64,000 nt of DNA from Jacaranda mimosifolia (taxonomy: Eukaryota; Streptophyta; Magnoliopsida; Lamiales; Bignoniaceae). The position numbers and the translations under genes were made by a program. The stretch is from contig CM032122.1 in assembly GCA_018894105.1 (NCBI GenBank), positions 32,457,404-32,521,403 of the forward strand. Reading direction: 5' to 3'. Below are positions 9,877 to 20,970 of this stretch, one piece after another; the stretch's first letter is position 1; every line of letters begins with the position of its first letter. The notes under the pieces are model-generated. The model saw only the letters and a list, made by a program, of their open reading frames with translations. It made no database searches and had not been told where the DNA came from.

Positions 9877-12800
9877 TTAATTAAAAAGAGTATCTACAAG
9901 GGAGTAACCCCCATCACAGAAAACACAAATAGGCAAAACCTCTGGAGAATAGACACCAGTCCAATGAGAAGATTTAGCCCAAGTAGCTAAATAATGTGCT
10001 GCTCTATTGGCAGACCTTTTCACCAGACAAAACCTCCAAGCAGGCCATAGCTTCCAAGTCTTTTGGATCTCCAAGAGTTTAGATTTCGCTGCCCAATATA
10101 CCACTGCAGAAGGGTTCTTCACCATCTCCACAAGTCTACAGTAATCACTTCAAAAAATTACTAACTTCAACTTCCAATTACCAATCAAGTGAGCTGCTTC
10201 CCTCAATGCATATGTTTCTGCTGCTAGAGCATCCTGGCAATACAACTTCATCATCTTGGCAAAAATAATAGAACCTCTGCAATTCCTCAAAATCACAGAA
10301 ATGAAAGCCACTCCGTCTTTAAATGTGGCATCTGTATTGACCTTAATTTAGCCAGGAAGAGGTGGGAACCATTTCCCTATGGTAGAGGAACATCTAGAAA
10401 TAATCTTCTTATCTTGTTGGGCCCTCCAATGATTTTCAGCTTCCTTAAAAATCGATACAAACCAAGTAACCTCGTCACAAGGGCAGCGACAGTGAATAAC
10501 ATCATTTCTGCTAGCCCAAACACGATGCATGGCAACCGATGTGAACACAAGGAATTCCTCATTGAGTTCAGATGATGGAAAGAGCTTAGACAATGGGTTC
10601 ATCAATTCCTTAATCCAGTCGACAACAGAAACATTTTGGAAGTTTTCCAGTTTGAAAGACCACTTTGATGCAAAGAACATTTTGACAGTGAGGGGACAAC
10701 AAAGGAACAAATGTTCCAAATCTTCATCCTTATCACGACAAAGAGGGCATGAGTGATCTGGAATAAAGAAGAGCTGGGATAATCTACATCTTGTAGGAAG
10801 TAAGTTATGGAGTACCAACCAAAGAAATGATTTGAATCTCTCATGAAACTGTGCCAACCTAACTTTCAGCCATGGGATGGGATCATTTGAAGACAAATCT
10901 GAGCACTTAACCAGATTAAGATATTTTGATTTTGTGTCAAAACTACCTGACTTGGAGGCAGTCCAGATGAGTCTTCTATCCTTTGAAGGAGGACATATTG
11001 GAATTCTGAGAATATGATGGACCGAATCTTCATGAAAGAATTTCTTTAACAGGGCAATGTTCAATTCACCGACAAGTGGATCTATATAAATTTTCACCAG
11101 CATAGAATCAAGTGAGTTCAATGAGGATTGGTTTAGGGGAGCCGGAATATGGAATTCTAAAGAGGGGATCCGAGGTTCAGTCCAAGTGCAGATCGTGGAA
11201 TTAGTAGAGACCGAGAGACATGAGTTTTCCTTGATAAAATCTCTGCATTTCATAATACACTTCCAAAGGAAAGATGAATCACTAGGGACACCAGTAATTT
11301 TCAAAAAATCATCCTGCCTAAGATACCCGTCTTTTAGGAGTGTCACAGATAGCTTATCCTCATTTGCAGCCATATTCCAGGCAAGTCTAGAGAAAATGGC
11401 CTTGTTGAATGTTGCCGTATTTCGAAAGCCTAAACCACCAATTCTCTTGGGTAAACAGATAGACTTCCAACATTTAAGTTTCAATCCTTTTCTTTCCTCA
11501 ACTCCCTACCAAAAATTCATAAGCAATGAGTCGATCTTTTCACACTGATAAAGGGAAATCGGAAGGGCCTGTGTCACATTTTTTATCAAGACCCCTCTCG
11601 CTGGGAGAGATAGAAGCTTCCATTTCCAGCCATTGAGTTTTGATTCAAGCTTTTGGAAAAGATCACCATAATCCTCTTTACCCATATGAGTACAGCAGAA
11701 TGATTTCCCCAAGTGTTTGATCTTATGATTACACTCAGCAATGCCAAATAACTCTTTCATTTCCTTCTTGGTCCTTTGATCAACATTTTTACTGAAATGT
11801 AGCCTAGATTTTTCTTTGTTCACCTTCTAACCGCCCAACTTTCAAACTTGTTCAGCATCCAAGAACGCAGTTGGCTTCTTGACCATTAACTCTGCAGAAA
11901 ATTGCAAGTCATCAGCATACATTAAGTGAGTTAATGACGGGGCTGTGCGACAGATTTTGACTCCTTTGATATGGCCATTAGATTCATCTCTTAACAGAAG
12001 TCTCGATAGAGTTTCAGCATAGATAATAAACAAGTACGGGGAGATAGGATCAACTTGCCGAATGCCCCTCGAAGGCTCAAAAAAACCAAAGGAAGAGCCA
12101 TTGATAAGAATCGAAAAGGTCGATGTAGAAATGCATTACATAATCCAGTTAATAAAGATGCTTGAGAAGCCACAATTTTTAAGGATTTGTGCAAGCAGAG
12201 ACCATTCAACTCTATTGTATGCCTTAGCTAAGTCAATTTTCAAAGCCATGAGCCCGAATTTTCCTTTCTTCCGGTTAAGATGATTCATAATTTCCTGAGT
12301 AATGACAATATTTTCATTGATATTTCTATTCTCCACAAATGCCATTTGATTTGGAGACTCAATCTTATCCAGCAACCTCTTTAATCTGTTGGCCAAGATC
12401 TCGGAAATGATCTTATAAGTGACATTACATAGGCTAATAGGCCTATAATGTTCAACTTTTAGGGCCTTTTCATTTTTAGGGATGAGGGAAATAAACGTAT
12501 GATTCAATGCTTTAAGAAGAAAGCCAGAACGAAAGAAATGAAGCACAACATTAATCACCGTAGGGCCTGTAACATCCCAATTTTTTTTGAAGAAACCCGG
12601 GGAAAGACTATCCGGACCAGGGATTTACTGGAGTTCATTTCAAAAATAATTTTCCTAATCTCAATTGCTGATGGAATTTGGCAAATCATGTCATTATCCT
12701 CCTGAGTGACGACAGGTTGGAAGAGATTTGCAAGATTATCATGAAAAGCAGTATCCTCATTTTGAAAGTTTAACTTGAAGATTTCTTGGTGATACTTCAA

Positions 12801-13987
12801 GAATTCCTTCCCAATGTCATGCCACTCGTGAATAAAAGTACCTGGAGCTGCTTGAATACAAACTATTCTATTGAACCTAGCATGAATAATGGTTGTGAGA
12901 TGAAAATACCTCGTGTTCGCATCTCCATCCCGTAACCATTTGACTTTAGCCTTTTGTCTCCACAAAATTTGTTCCCTTTTCAGAAGCTCATCCAGTTCCA
13001 CTTGAAGTAAATCCTCCCTAGCAAGATTTTCAGTGGTCTGCTCACCTTTCTGAATTTGATCAATAAGGTTTTTGATGGAATGGATTTTTTTTTGGACATG
13101 GCCAAAATGGGAGCGATTACAATCACAAAGGGAGTACTTAACAGATTTAGATTTGAGATGTAGAATCATAGAAGGAGAACCAACAAAAGGGGTATTCCAA
13201 CCACTAGACACAGCATCAAGACAAGAACTATCCTCTGCCCACATATTTTCAAACTTAAATGGCTTAGGTTTGCTGGATAGAGAAGGCCATAAATGCAGCA
13301 ATAGTGGCTTATGATTAGAGGCACAAGCTGTGAGGTGGGTAATGGTTGCATAAGGGAATAGGGAAATCCAATCTGAACTGGCCACACCTCAATCAAGTCT
13401 CTCTTGAATATTTGCCAAACCACCTCTTTTATTATTCCAAGTAAATGAGTGCCCTCTAAAGCCGAGATCGATGAGATGGAGAGAATTAGGGTCCGAAAGG
13501 AGTGAATGTTTGGAAGATGAGGCAAAGGAATTTCCCCCTTTTTTTCTTGGCCTGGGTTTTAATATCATTAAAACCCCCCATGATAAGCCAAGGGTCATTG
13601 TGGGAGGAAGCATATTCAAAAAGATCGTTCCAAAAAAGAAGCTTTAGCTATCGACAAGGATAGACAGTAAATACCAGAGAACTGCCATGAAGGAAAGCTA
13701 AGATAAGAGACAAGAGCGGAAATGAGACAGTTGTTTTGGACGATAATGTCCACATGAAGATCATCAGAGCAGGCGAGGCACAACCCTCCCGCCAGTCCAA
13801 TAGGAGGAACGGAGACGCAATTGTAAAGTCTAGTAGAATGGAGAGTATGAAGAATTTGGGGAGAGAGATAAGTTTTCAATTCACAGAGAAAGAGGATAAG
13901 GGGAGAATGAGAAGAAAGCAAAGCCTTTAGAGCTTTAATCCCCTTGGGTTGGGCCAACCCTTGGCAATTCCACGACAAAATCCTCAT
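9877..13987 (-). pseudogene. LINE ORF2: endonuclease, RT, RNase H (broken)
   Basis: Starts at ATG 13985-13987 with MRILSWNCQGLAQP, the N-terminus of the apurinic-type endonuclease. The frame shifts near 13619. RT landmarks: LIPKNEKALKVEHYRPISLCN (in parts LIPK, YRPISLCN), MALKIDLAKAYNRVEW, and the catalytic YADD at 11908-11919. Then comes zf-RVT (CPLCRDKDEDLEHLFLCCP, about 10700-10760) and RNase H (VNTDAT; AAETYALREA; final part RSANRAAHYLATWA). In-frame stops: TGA 13389-13391, TAA 12136-12138, TAG 11506-11508, TAA 10348-10350, TGA 10150-10152. One base is missing near 12622, and there is a local double frame change near 11845. Family role: nicking, target-primed cDNA synthesis and RNA removal. 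It cannot encode a working enzyme. Confidence 0.93.
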
Positions 13988-13991
13988 GTGA

Positions 13992-15591
13992 CTATTTTCG
14001 TGACCCCTCTGGGTCCTTGAGTTCAAATATATCAATTTTTTCAATGATCACAGGGGATTTGGGATTCTCCATGACACGGACGGAAGCCTCTAAGACAGAG
14101 TTGCTGGTCTCACCAAGAATTTCCCTTGACCGCATTCTATTTTTCTTAACCTTGACAATTCTTCTCTGGATTGAAAGAGATGTGTCCTCAATGTACACAG
14201 AGTCTTTCTCTTTTTCAACATTGAGTTCCACTTGGGATTCAGATATGTGGCAGTTGACAAGTGGGAGATTTTCAAAGTGACACTCCGCTTGCAATGTTTT
14301 GGGGTTCAAGGAGGATGATTTTGGCTTTTTGAAGAAAGCTGGGCCGGGTAGATCTTCTAGGGACCTTTTTATTTTGTAACTATTATTATGGAGCTCTATT
14401 ACAGGCTTACAAATAGGTAATGGGTTAGCTGAGAGAAAATAGGCCAAGATTTTTGAAGTATCAATGGATATTTTAATTAGCCCATTACAAGGATTTAAAG
14501 GGTTGATGGGCCTAAGGTTAGGTAAGTTTAAGAAAGGCTTAACTAAGGGAGCTTCAGGATGCAGCAATCCATTGACTTCTGGAAAGACATTTGATTTTGT
14601 CTTTCTAGCAAGGGTCATGAGATATTGGGAATCAGAGGTAATTAATGAAGTGACAGGGCCGATAGGAACATTTGTGGGGAGGCAAAAATCTTTATCGAGA
14701 TTCATAGCTAAAGAAGGTAACTTGCCAGAGTACCAGGTTTTCGGGGCATTAATGATGGGTTTGTTTTGGGAAGAATGATCATTGGTTTTTAGGTCCGGTG
14801 CTCTAAGCTTTTGGTTGGGTAGAGTACCATTGGTGGAGGACTTTTCAGCCGTAAAAGGATTTCTAACAGCATCAATCTCTGCATACAACCAAGCACAGAA
14901 CTGGTACGGCCAACCTTACTTTCCTCCGAGTTCGAAAACTGATTGGAATCCATTTTACGCACAAGACGACCACAACCATAGCAAAACTCCCCCAAGGGTT
15001 CATACCTTTTTTCAACAGCAACGCACCGATTTTCTTGAATTTGCAGCTCTAGATAATCCACCAGGGGTTCCTGTATATCCATCTAGATGCTAATACGAAT
15101 AGCCTTCTTCCATCTTTGTCCTTCAGATGACAGATCAGTTATAACAAATGTTCCAATGTAGTTCCCAATGATCTTTGCATTCGACTGATTGATGTACATC
15201 ATCGGGATATTAGACGCTTGAACCCAGAACATGGTTCTCGTCAGATCCATCTCATGGAATGCCTTTTGCATGGGCCATTCCTTTGTCACTATAGCAGGCT
15301 ATTGAAATTTCATGATTGACCGATAATCTTTTTCAGTTCATTTGGGTTGTCCAGAACAACTGCCACAATGTGTGAGTAAATAGTATTAACAACCGAGTTG
15401 CACTGTAAGCCCCATGCTCTCAAAAGAGTTGACTTGAATTCCCCACTATTAATAGGCTTATTTGAGATAACTCTTGCAATCACTGTATAGCTGGATTGGA
15501 GGGGTTCAATTTGGTAGGTAGATTCATCAGTGCATTTAAGGGAGGCAGTTTGGTTAATGATGTCCAAAATGGAGTCATCTTTTTCCATCAT
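13992..15591 (-). pseudogene. LINE ORF1: DUF4283-type gag (broken)
   Basis: Starts at the double ATG 15586-15591 (MMEKDDSILDI). The DUF4283 pattern follows: VIARVISNKPINSGEFKSTLLRAWG, given here in parts as ARVISNKPIN and TLLRAWG, later WVQASNIP and IGNYIGTFV. A zinc-knuckle remnant FCYGCGRLVRK (about 14960-15000) has VR where the family has GH, so the usual His ligand is lost. Reading frame is lost near 15300 and again near 15082 and 14888. The last part is a Ser/Lys-rich tail ending in TAG 13992-13994, four bases before the ORF2 ATG. In this family ORF1 binds the element RNA. Confidence 0.85.
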
Positions 15592-15813
15592 GAGCAGATG
15601 AATGCAACAAATAAAATATGATTGAGGAATAAAAGAAAGAGACCAAGCTGCAGGATGGGAAGGGATTGAGAGAAAGAGCAAGGGAGACGAACGAAAGAAG
15701 GGGAAAAAAGAGGATGAGGATTTAGGGAAAGAAGGAAGAGGGTGAAGCTAAAGTAGCAAACTACTGACCTTCAAGAAGGGAGTTCTACTCTTTCAGGGGA
15801 GGAGAGAACAGCT

Positions 15814-15829
15814 TAATTAGACATTTAAT
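15814..15829. repeat. LINE target-site duplication, right copy
   Basis: TAATTAGACATTTAAT, identical to 9830-9845, adjoining the 5' end of the minus-strand LINE. Confidence 0.93.
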
Positions 15830-16783
15830 ATTATATCACTATTATTGTACATTTTATATGAAAAAGGATAAATTGGCCGGCCGATTAGACTTTGCAAAGT
15901 TTTATAAGAGCCTAAGTCTAGTCTATTTAGTTAAAAAATGTTACTTTTTAAGCCTTAACTTGGCCTTTTTATTAAGTAGATTAGACCAAGATAAGCCATA
16001 AGTAAGCTACGCCATATACCCCTAACGAGTAGTCTGACATATTCCTGTCTCTATTAATAAGGATGGGATGCCAACGGATCGGGCTAGACAATGCCCCAAC
16101 TCTCCGCTCCACAAAGAAAATTGGTTTTTATTCCCATTTGAATGGGTAAATTGGTCCCGTGGATAATTGTGAACACTCATTAGTAAATTAAAAAAAATTA
16201 AATATATTTTAATTAAATTTTGAAAATCATATTTTTAAATACTAGATTAGATTTAGAACAAATAATAATAAAATAGTGTCAATGAAAACATCAAAACCAA
16301 CATAATCGAGAATCCTATGTAATAAAACAAATATAAAATCTTGAAATATATCACTGCAATCACAAAGTTTTTAAATATACATAATGGTATATTGTAATTA
16401 ATTATATAGTAACGAGTAGGGATATTCGTGGAGATGGCTACTTAGATATCTTCCCCACTTCATATAATAAATGGAGTTAAAAAAAATTCCATGTCATCTA
16501 AAAATGAAATATTACTCTTTATATTTATCATAAACAAATAAATATTAACGAATACCTGTTTAAAGGGACAAAATCATCATCCCTACTTCTACTCTATCAA
16601 TTTAGAAAAAACCTATCTATTATTCTTGGACTATTGCATTTGTCCAATTTTCTCCTAACCTCCTTTTGCATAGTGAGTATCATTTACTAAGTGTTCATCT
16701 CTCATTGCCACTATATTATAAATAAAATTGGCAAAAGGGTTATCGAGGTCTGTCGACAAATCCAACAAAGACATAGAGACTTA
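15830..16783. other. AT-rich spacer
   Basis: Spacer between the LINE and the first MITE. The stretch at about 15900-16150 is less AT-rich and may be an eroded repeat, but no termini or coding pattern were found. Confidence 0.4.
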
Positions 16784-17184
16784 CAGGGTGTTTAGGTGAG
16801 GTTATAAACTCCTCAAAACATCTTATAAGATTTTTGAGAGCATTTTATAATATGTGAAAAAATATTTGGAAAAAATATTTGGTAAATTTTTTTTAAAAAG
16901 AGTTTATCAACTTTTAAAATAAGATGTCAGGAGCTTATAAGTTTTTTTTAAAAAAAGTAATGAGTGTCTAACTTATTTTGAAGATTTTAATAAGCTAGCT
17001 CAATTTTAATCATATTAATTATAAATATGTTATTACTAACATCTTATAAGTTTCAAGATATTTTATCCAAACACTTTAAGAACTCATTTCTAAAAAAAGA
17101 TCTAACATCTTATAAGTTCTAAAAATATCTTATAAAATGTAAGAGTGTATAAGATCTTTTAAATAAGATTAGCTAAACACCCTC
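16784..17184. mobile_element. Tourist-like MITE, copy A
   Basis: 401 bp. Left end CAGGGTGTTTAGGTGAG, right end CTAAACACCCTC, flanked on both sides by TTA (16781-16783; 17185-17187). The interior is built of repeated CTTATAAG-type motifs with no coding capacity. Same family as 17670-18057 but inverted relative to it. Element class is inferred from the TTA duplication and the GGGTGTTT ends. Confidence 0.75.
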
Positions 17185-17669
17185 TTAGTTGATGGAAGGA
17201 TGAGATGGGGCAACTTTGTTAGCCGGCTTAAAGAACATTACAAGGGTTAAAAAAAACTCAACTAGGGCAAATTTTAACATGGCTTGTTTTGTGCTTTGGT
17301 GCCAAGGCCCAAGGAAATGTATGGGACATATCTACCAACAAGAAGGCCAGGCTGTGGGCTTGTAGAATAATGAAACTATTCTCTTCACACAAAGTTATTA
17401 TCTTGCTCACGTTGTTGTTTTGTCTTTTTTTTTTTTTAATTTAATCACGTTGTTGTTTTGTCAATCCTATAGTTTTTGTATTTTTCAAATAAGTTGTAGG
17501 GTTAAACTTGTGCACTTTTCTTTTACATTTTGGGTCCAATGGTATGAGTTGTATGGCTAAATGGGATGATTTTGTTGTTTTTTAAAAGGTTTCAAGTCCC
17601 ACATTGATTTTTACCTCAATTTTTAGAGAGATAAAATATAATTCTTTTCAAATACTACAACGATATTAA

Positions 17670-18057
17670 AAGGGTGTTTGGCTAAACTTATTTAAAACAT
17701 CTTATAAGCTCCTACATCTTATAAGATATTTTTGGAGCTTATAAGATGTTATATCTTATTTTTAAAATAAGTTGTTGAAGTGTTTGGATAAAATAAGATG
17801 TTGAAACTTATAAGACGTTAATAATGGCAATTTTGTAATTAAAATGGTTAAAAATGAATGAGCTTTGTTAAGATCTTGAAAATAAGTTAGGGTCTCCTTA
17901 CTTTTTAAAAAAGAGCTTATAAGCTCCTAACATCTTATTTTAGGATCTTATAAGCTCTTTTTTACAAAAATTTACCAAACACTCTTTATTAACTTATAAG
18001 CTTTTAAACATCTAATAAGATATTTTAAAAAGCTTATAAGCTCACCCAAACACCCTC
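17670..18057. mobile_element. Tourist-like MITE, copy B (inverted)
   Basis: 388 bp. Left end AAGGGTGTTTGGCTAAAC, right end CACCCAAACACCCTC, flanked by TAA (17667-17669; 18058-18060). Its left end matches the right end of copy A, and its right end matches the left end of copy A. The interior repeats CTTATAAGCTC and TTTACCAAACA motifs. Confidence 0.78.
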
Positions 18058-18147
18058 TAAGATGAGTCAACTAAATTAGTTGATGTAGTAAAAATGATGC
18101 CTTAAAATTATGAGGCTTTGGTGAGAAATTTATACCGTCCATTTAGG

Positions 18148-18172
18148 TATATATATATATATATATATATAT
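18148..18172. repeat. (TA)n microsatellite
   Basis: About 12 uninterrupted TA units. Confidence 0.9.
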
Positions 18173-18783
18173 GTATCCAAGTGTGTTGTGAATTGTTAGA
18201 TGAGAACATTATAGTGTAGCAAAGTAAAATATCAATATTAGATTTAATTGTTGATAGCTTAGTTGGATACATATTTAATTGAATGGCACGATAGGTGTGA
18301 GTTTTGAATTTAAATTCTACCCAAATGTGGGTGGAATTCAGTTTTATATAATTGTTTATTGATTAACAATTATTATGGTTTCTAATGTTAGTTAATTGAG
18401 AATAATTATAATTTATAATGATCAATATTCATGATGTAATAATGGCATAATCAATTTATTAATATTAATTTAACTTTAGGAGATTCTAGAAGCAATACCC
18501 AACTGGTGTATGAAATGATAGTAAGATGCAATAATTTTTAACCTCATAGTTGACTTTACTATTTGTAAATTGTATCCATTCATTGATACTTGAATATTCT
18601 TTGTTATTATATATTGCCTTTTCCCTAAAAAGAAGGAAAAGAAAAAGAAAAATAAGACCATCATATTTTTACCTCATCATAAAGTATATTAATTATTATT
18701 GATATTCAAAACCCAAAGATTAACCATAAACCAAAATTGTAAATTAATTATAAGAATCATGAGTAGTGGATCCAATATACACA

Positions 18784-19815
18784 AGCCAATTTATAAAAAT
18801 AATACGATTTTGTAAAATTTTTACAAAACTAGCACAGTTGTAAAAAAATTGTAAAACTAGAATAAGGCGTGGCTTGCAGCCACACTTTTAAGGGGTTGAA
18901 TTTTTATTTTTTTTAAATAAACAAAAAGGAAGCCATGCCTCCTTTGTTATTTTATTTTATTTTTTAAAAAATGGCCAAGAGGCCACGCCTCTTGCATGCA
19001 AATTTACTCTCCCCACAAGAGGCGTGGGTTTGCTACAAGGGATTTTTTTTTTTTTTTTAAAAAAAATCAAGATGTTTTGCCTCTTGAACTTGGTCTAATT
19101 TAATTTTTTTAATTTATTTGCTAAATTTATTTTTTTAAAGGATGTTTCATCGACTAACGTCAGCATTCGTTAGGGCTGACATCATGCCTAATATTATGTG
19201 TATATTATATTTATTAAAAAATAGTTTTTATTTATTTTAGAGTAATAAAAGTTATATAATAAAAACTTAATTTATAAAAATAATGTGGTTTTGTGGAACT
19301 TTTACAAAACTAGCGTAATTGTGGGAAATTTATAAAAAAATTTGTGAACATTTATTTATCTTAATAACTATGTGTATCCACGCTTAAAAAATGGATCATC
19401 TCCCATTTTTTAGTTCAAAGCTAAAAGATGAAAAAAAAATATTGATGAAGTAATGTGAATTGTGGCTTACGTATTTATTAGTGAAATAGGTAAATAAGAG
19501 CGAGTACGTAACAATATTATATGATAGTTTCACATGCCATAATAGTAACCTATCTTGAAATTACAAGTATCACTTAATGATTACAAGATATGATAATTTT
19601 TTATTAATGTATTAAGATATAATTATGTACTGAGGTTTTACATGCCTATTTTGACCAAGATTATTTACAAACATCATTTCACGAGTGCTTATACACAGGA
19701 CCATAGCCTTAGGACCATAAATGAGGATTGTCTTTACCTTAGTTTTGTAAATTTTCCACAACTGCACTAATTTTGTGAAAATTCCACAAAACTGAATTAT
19801 TTTTATAAATTGGCC
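18784..19815. mobile_element. Mutator-like non-autonomous element
   Basis: The left end and the reverse complement of the right end share GCCAATTTATAAAAATAAT, and similarity continues for about 70 bp (TTTTGT.GAA.TTT.ACAAAA.TAG). A perfect 9-bp duplication ATATACACA lies at 18775-18783 and 19816-19824. Long TIRs with a 9-bp duplication are the Mutator pattern. An additional TIR-like unit in direct orientation sits at about 19266-19345. The interior includes a motif-rich part (18860-19070) with repeated GAGGCGTGG/CCACGCCTC. No transposase. The right end is complicated by a duplicated flank (see findings). Confidence 0.62.
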
Positions 19816-19867
19816 ATATACACAGGACCATAGCCTTAGGACCATAAATGAGGATTGTCTTTGCCTT

Positions 19868-20825
19868 CCAACTAGCATAGTGAAATTGACATGTGATAAA
19901 GATAAAGCCTATGGGCTACAGGAATGAGTCAACTTTCCACAAACCCAAGATTCTCGAGATTCTCTCTCTAGAATATGGAATCTTGTTCATGAATCGAGGA
20001 ATTCATTAATTTAAATTGAAGGAATCTTTAGATTTTTTAGGAATTATGGAATATTACAAAAATTATTATAAAATTTTGACCATATCATAGTATATCAAAA
20101 CAAGAAAAAAGAATATATCATTAAAATAATTTAGTGAATGTATTATAGTAAAACCTTTGCCCTTGCCATCATTAGTAAAATCACCTTCGGTAATTATTTT
20201 TAAATTCTTTCTAGAATAATGTTAAAAAAATTGTATTCAAGATAAGTTTATTTGAAGTGTATATATAGTAGATACATTGTAAATTACTTAGCTCGGCTTC
20301 AATATATGGAAAAAGTTTTGATCATATGAAATTAATAATTTAGTGATCTTTTTGTGAGACGTAGTTTACCAAATCAACTTTTTGTTACAATGTATTTAAT
20401 AATTTAATTAGAGAAAATATTATTTGCATTATTTTAAGAAATGAAAGGACAAAATTGTAATTTCAAGACTATGGTTAGGTGGCCATGATGCGATCACACC
20501 AAATGCTCAACACCTACTTCTTGTAATTATTTTTACACGTGCGCGTAAATCTTCAACGACATTGGCTCGATAAAAATTCAATTCAAAGAGTTGAGAAATC
20601 AATAATAATTTCTTTTTAAAAAATTATTTTTGAAACTGAAAAATCCAACTTTTAATACTGGTTTGCTTTTCCTATTTTCTTTTTAATGAGACAATCCTCG
20701 TGATTTAATTAAAAACTTTTTATAAGCAAAGTGAATTTTGTCTCTGTTTTACACTCTCTTTTTTTTTTTCAGAAAAAGAATATAACATTTTGTAAATTTC
20801 CCCTACTTTTCAACGCCATAACGCC
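19868..20825. other. GS1 upstream region
   Basis: AT-rich spacer that becomes the GS1 promoter. An ACGTG core (ACACGTGCGCG, about 20535-20545) is a possible bZIP/bHLH site. No gene seen. Confidence 0.4.
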
Positions 20826-20832
20826 TATAAAA
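20826..20832 (+). promoter_or_regulatory. GS1 TATA box candidate
   Basis: TATAAAA, about 139 bp before the ATG. A start near 20855-20865 would leave a leader of about 110 nt. A weaker TATAAG lies at 20721. Confidence 0.6.
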
Positions 20833-20970
20833 CGCCTCTTCACTTCTTTCCGTGGTATACACTGGTGGACTCCCCTTGTAGAGACCGAGGATTCCCAAGA
20901 AAATAGCCAAAAAGTGTTCTAAAAGGAACTGTTTTTGGAGTCTTCTGTTGTGCATTCGGAAGAAGGAAAG

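Larger units (their letters stand above)
9846..15813 (-). mobile_element. Full-length L1-type plant LINE, inactive
   Basis: 5968-bp non-LTR retrotransposon on the minus strand. The 5' end is at 15813, followed by a ~220-bp leader, ORF1 (DUF4283-type gag with a zinc-knuckle remnant), ORF2 (endonuclease, reverse transcriptase, zf-RVT, RNase H), and a terminal A-tract (T-run 9846-9859 on +). It is flanked by a perfect 16-bp target duplication, as expected from target-primed reverse transcription. Gene order and the RNase H domain fit the plant L1 group. Many stops and a few frameshifts break both frames. The intact duplication shows the ends are complete, so the insertion was full length and decayed afterwards. 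Confidence 0.95.

Noticed and set aside
10529..14778. Several plus-strand frames of 60-120 residues inside the LINE
   Set aside because: They are antisense shadows of ORF1 and ORF2. All domain motifs read on the minus strand.
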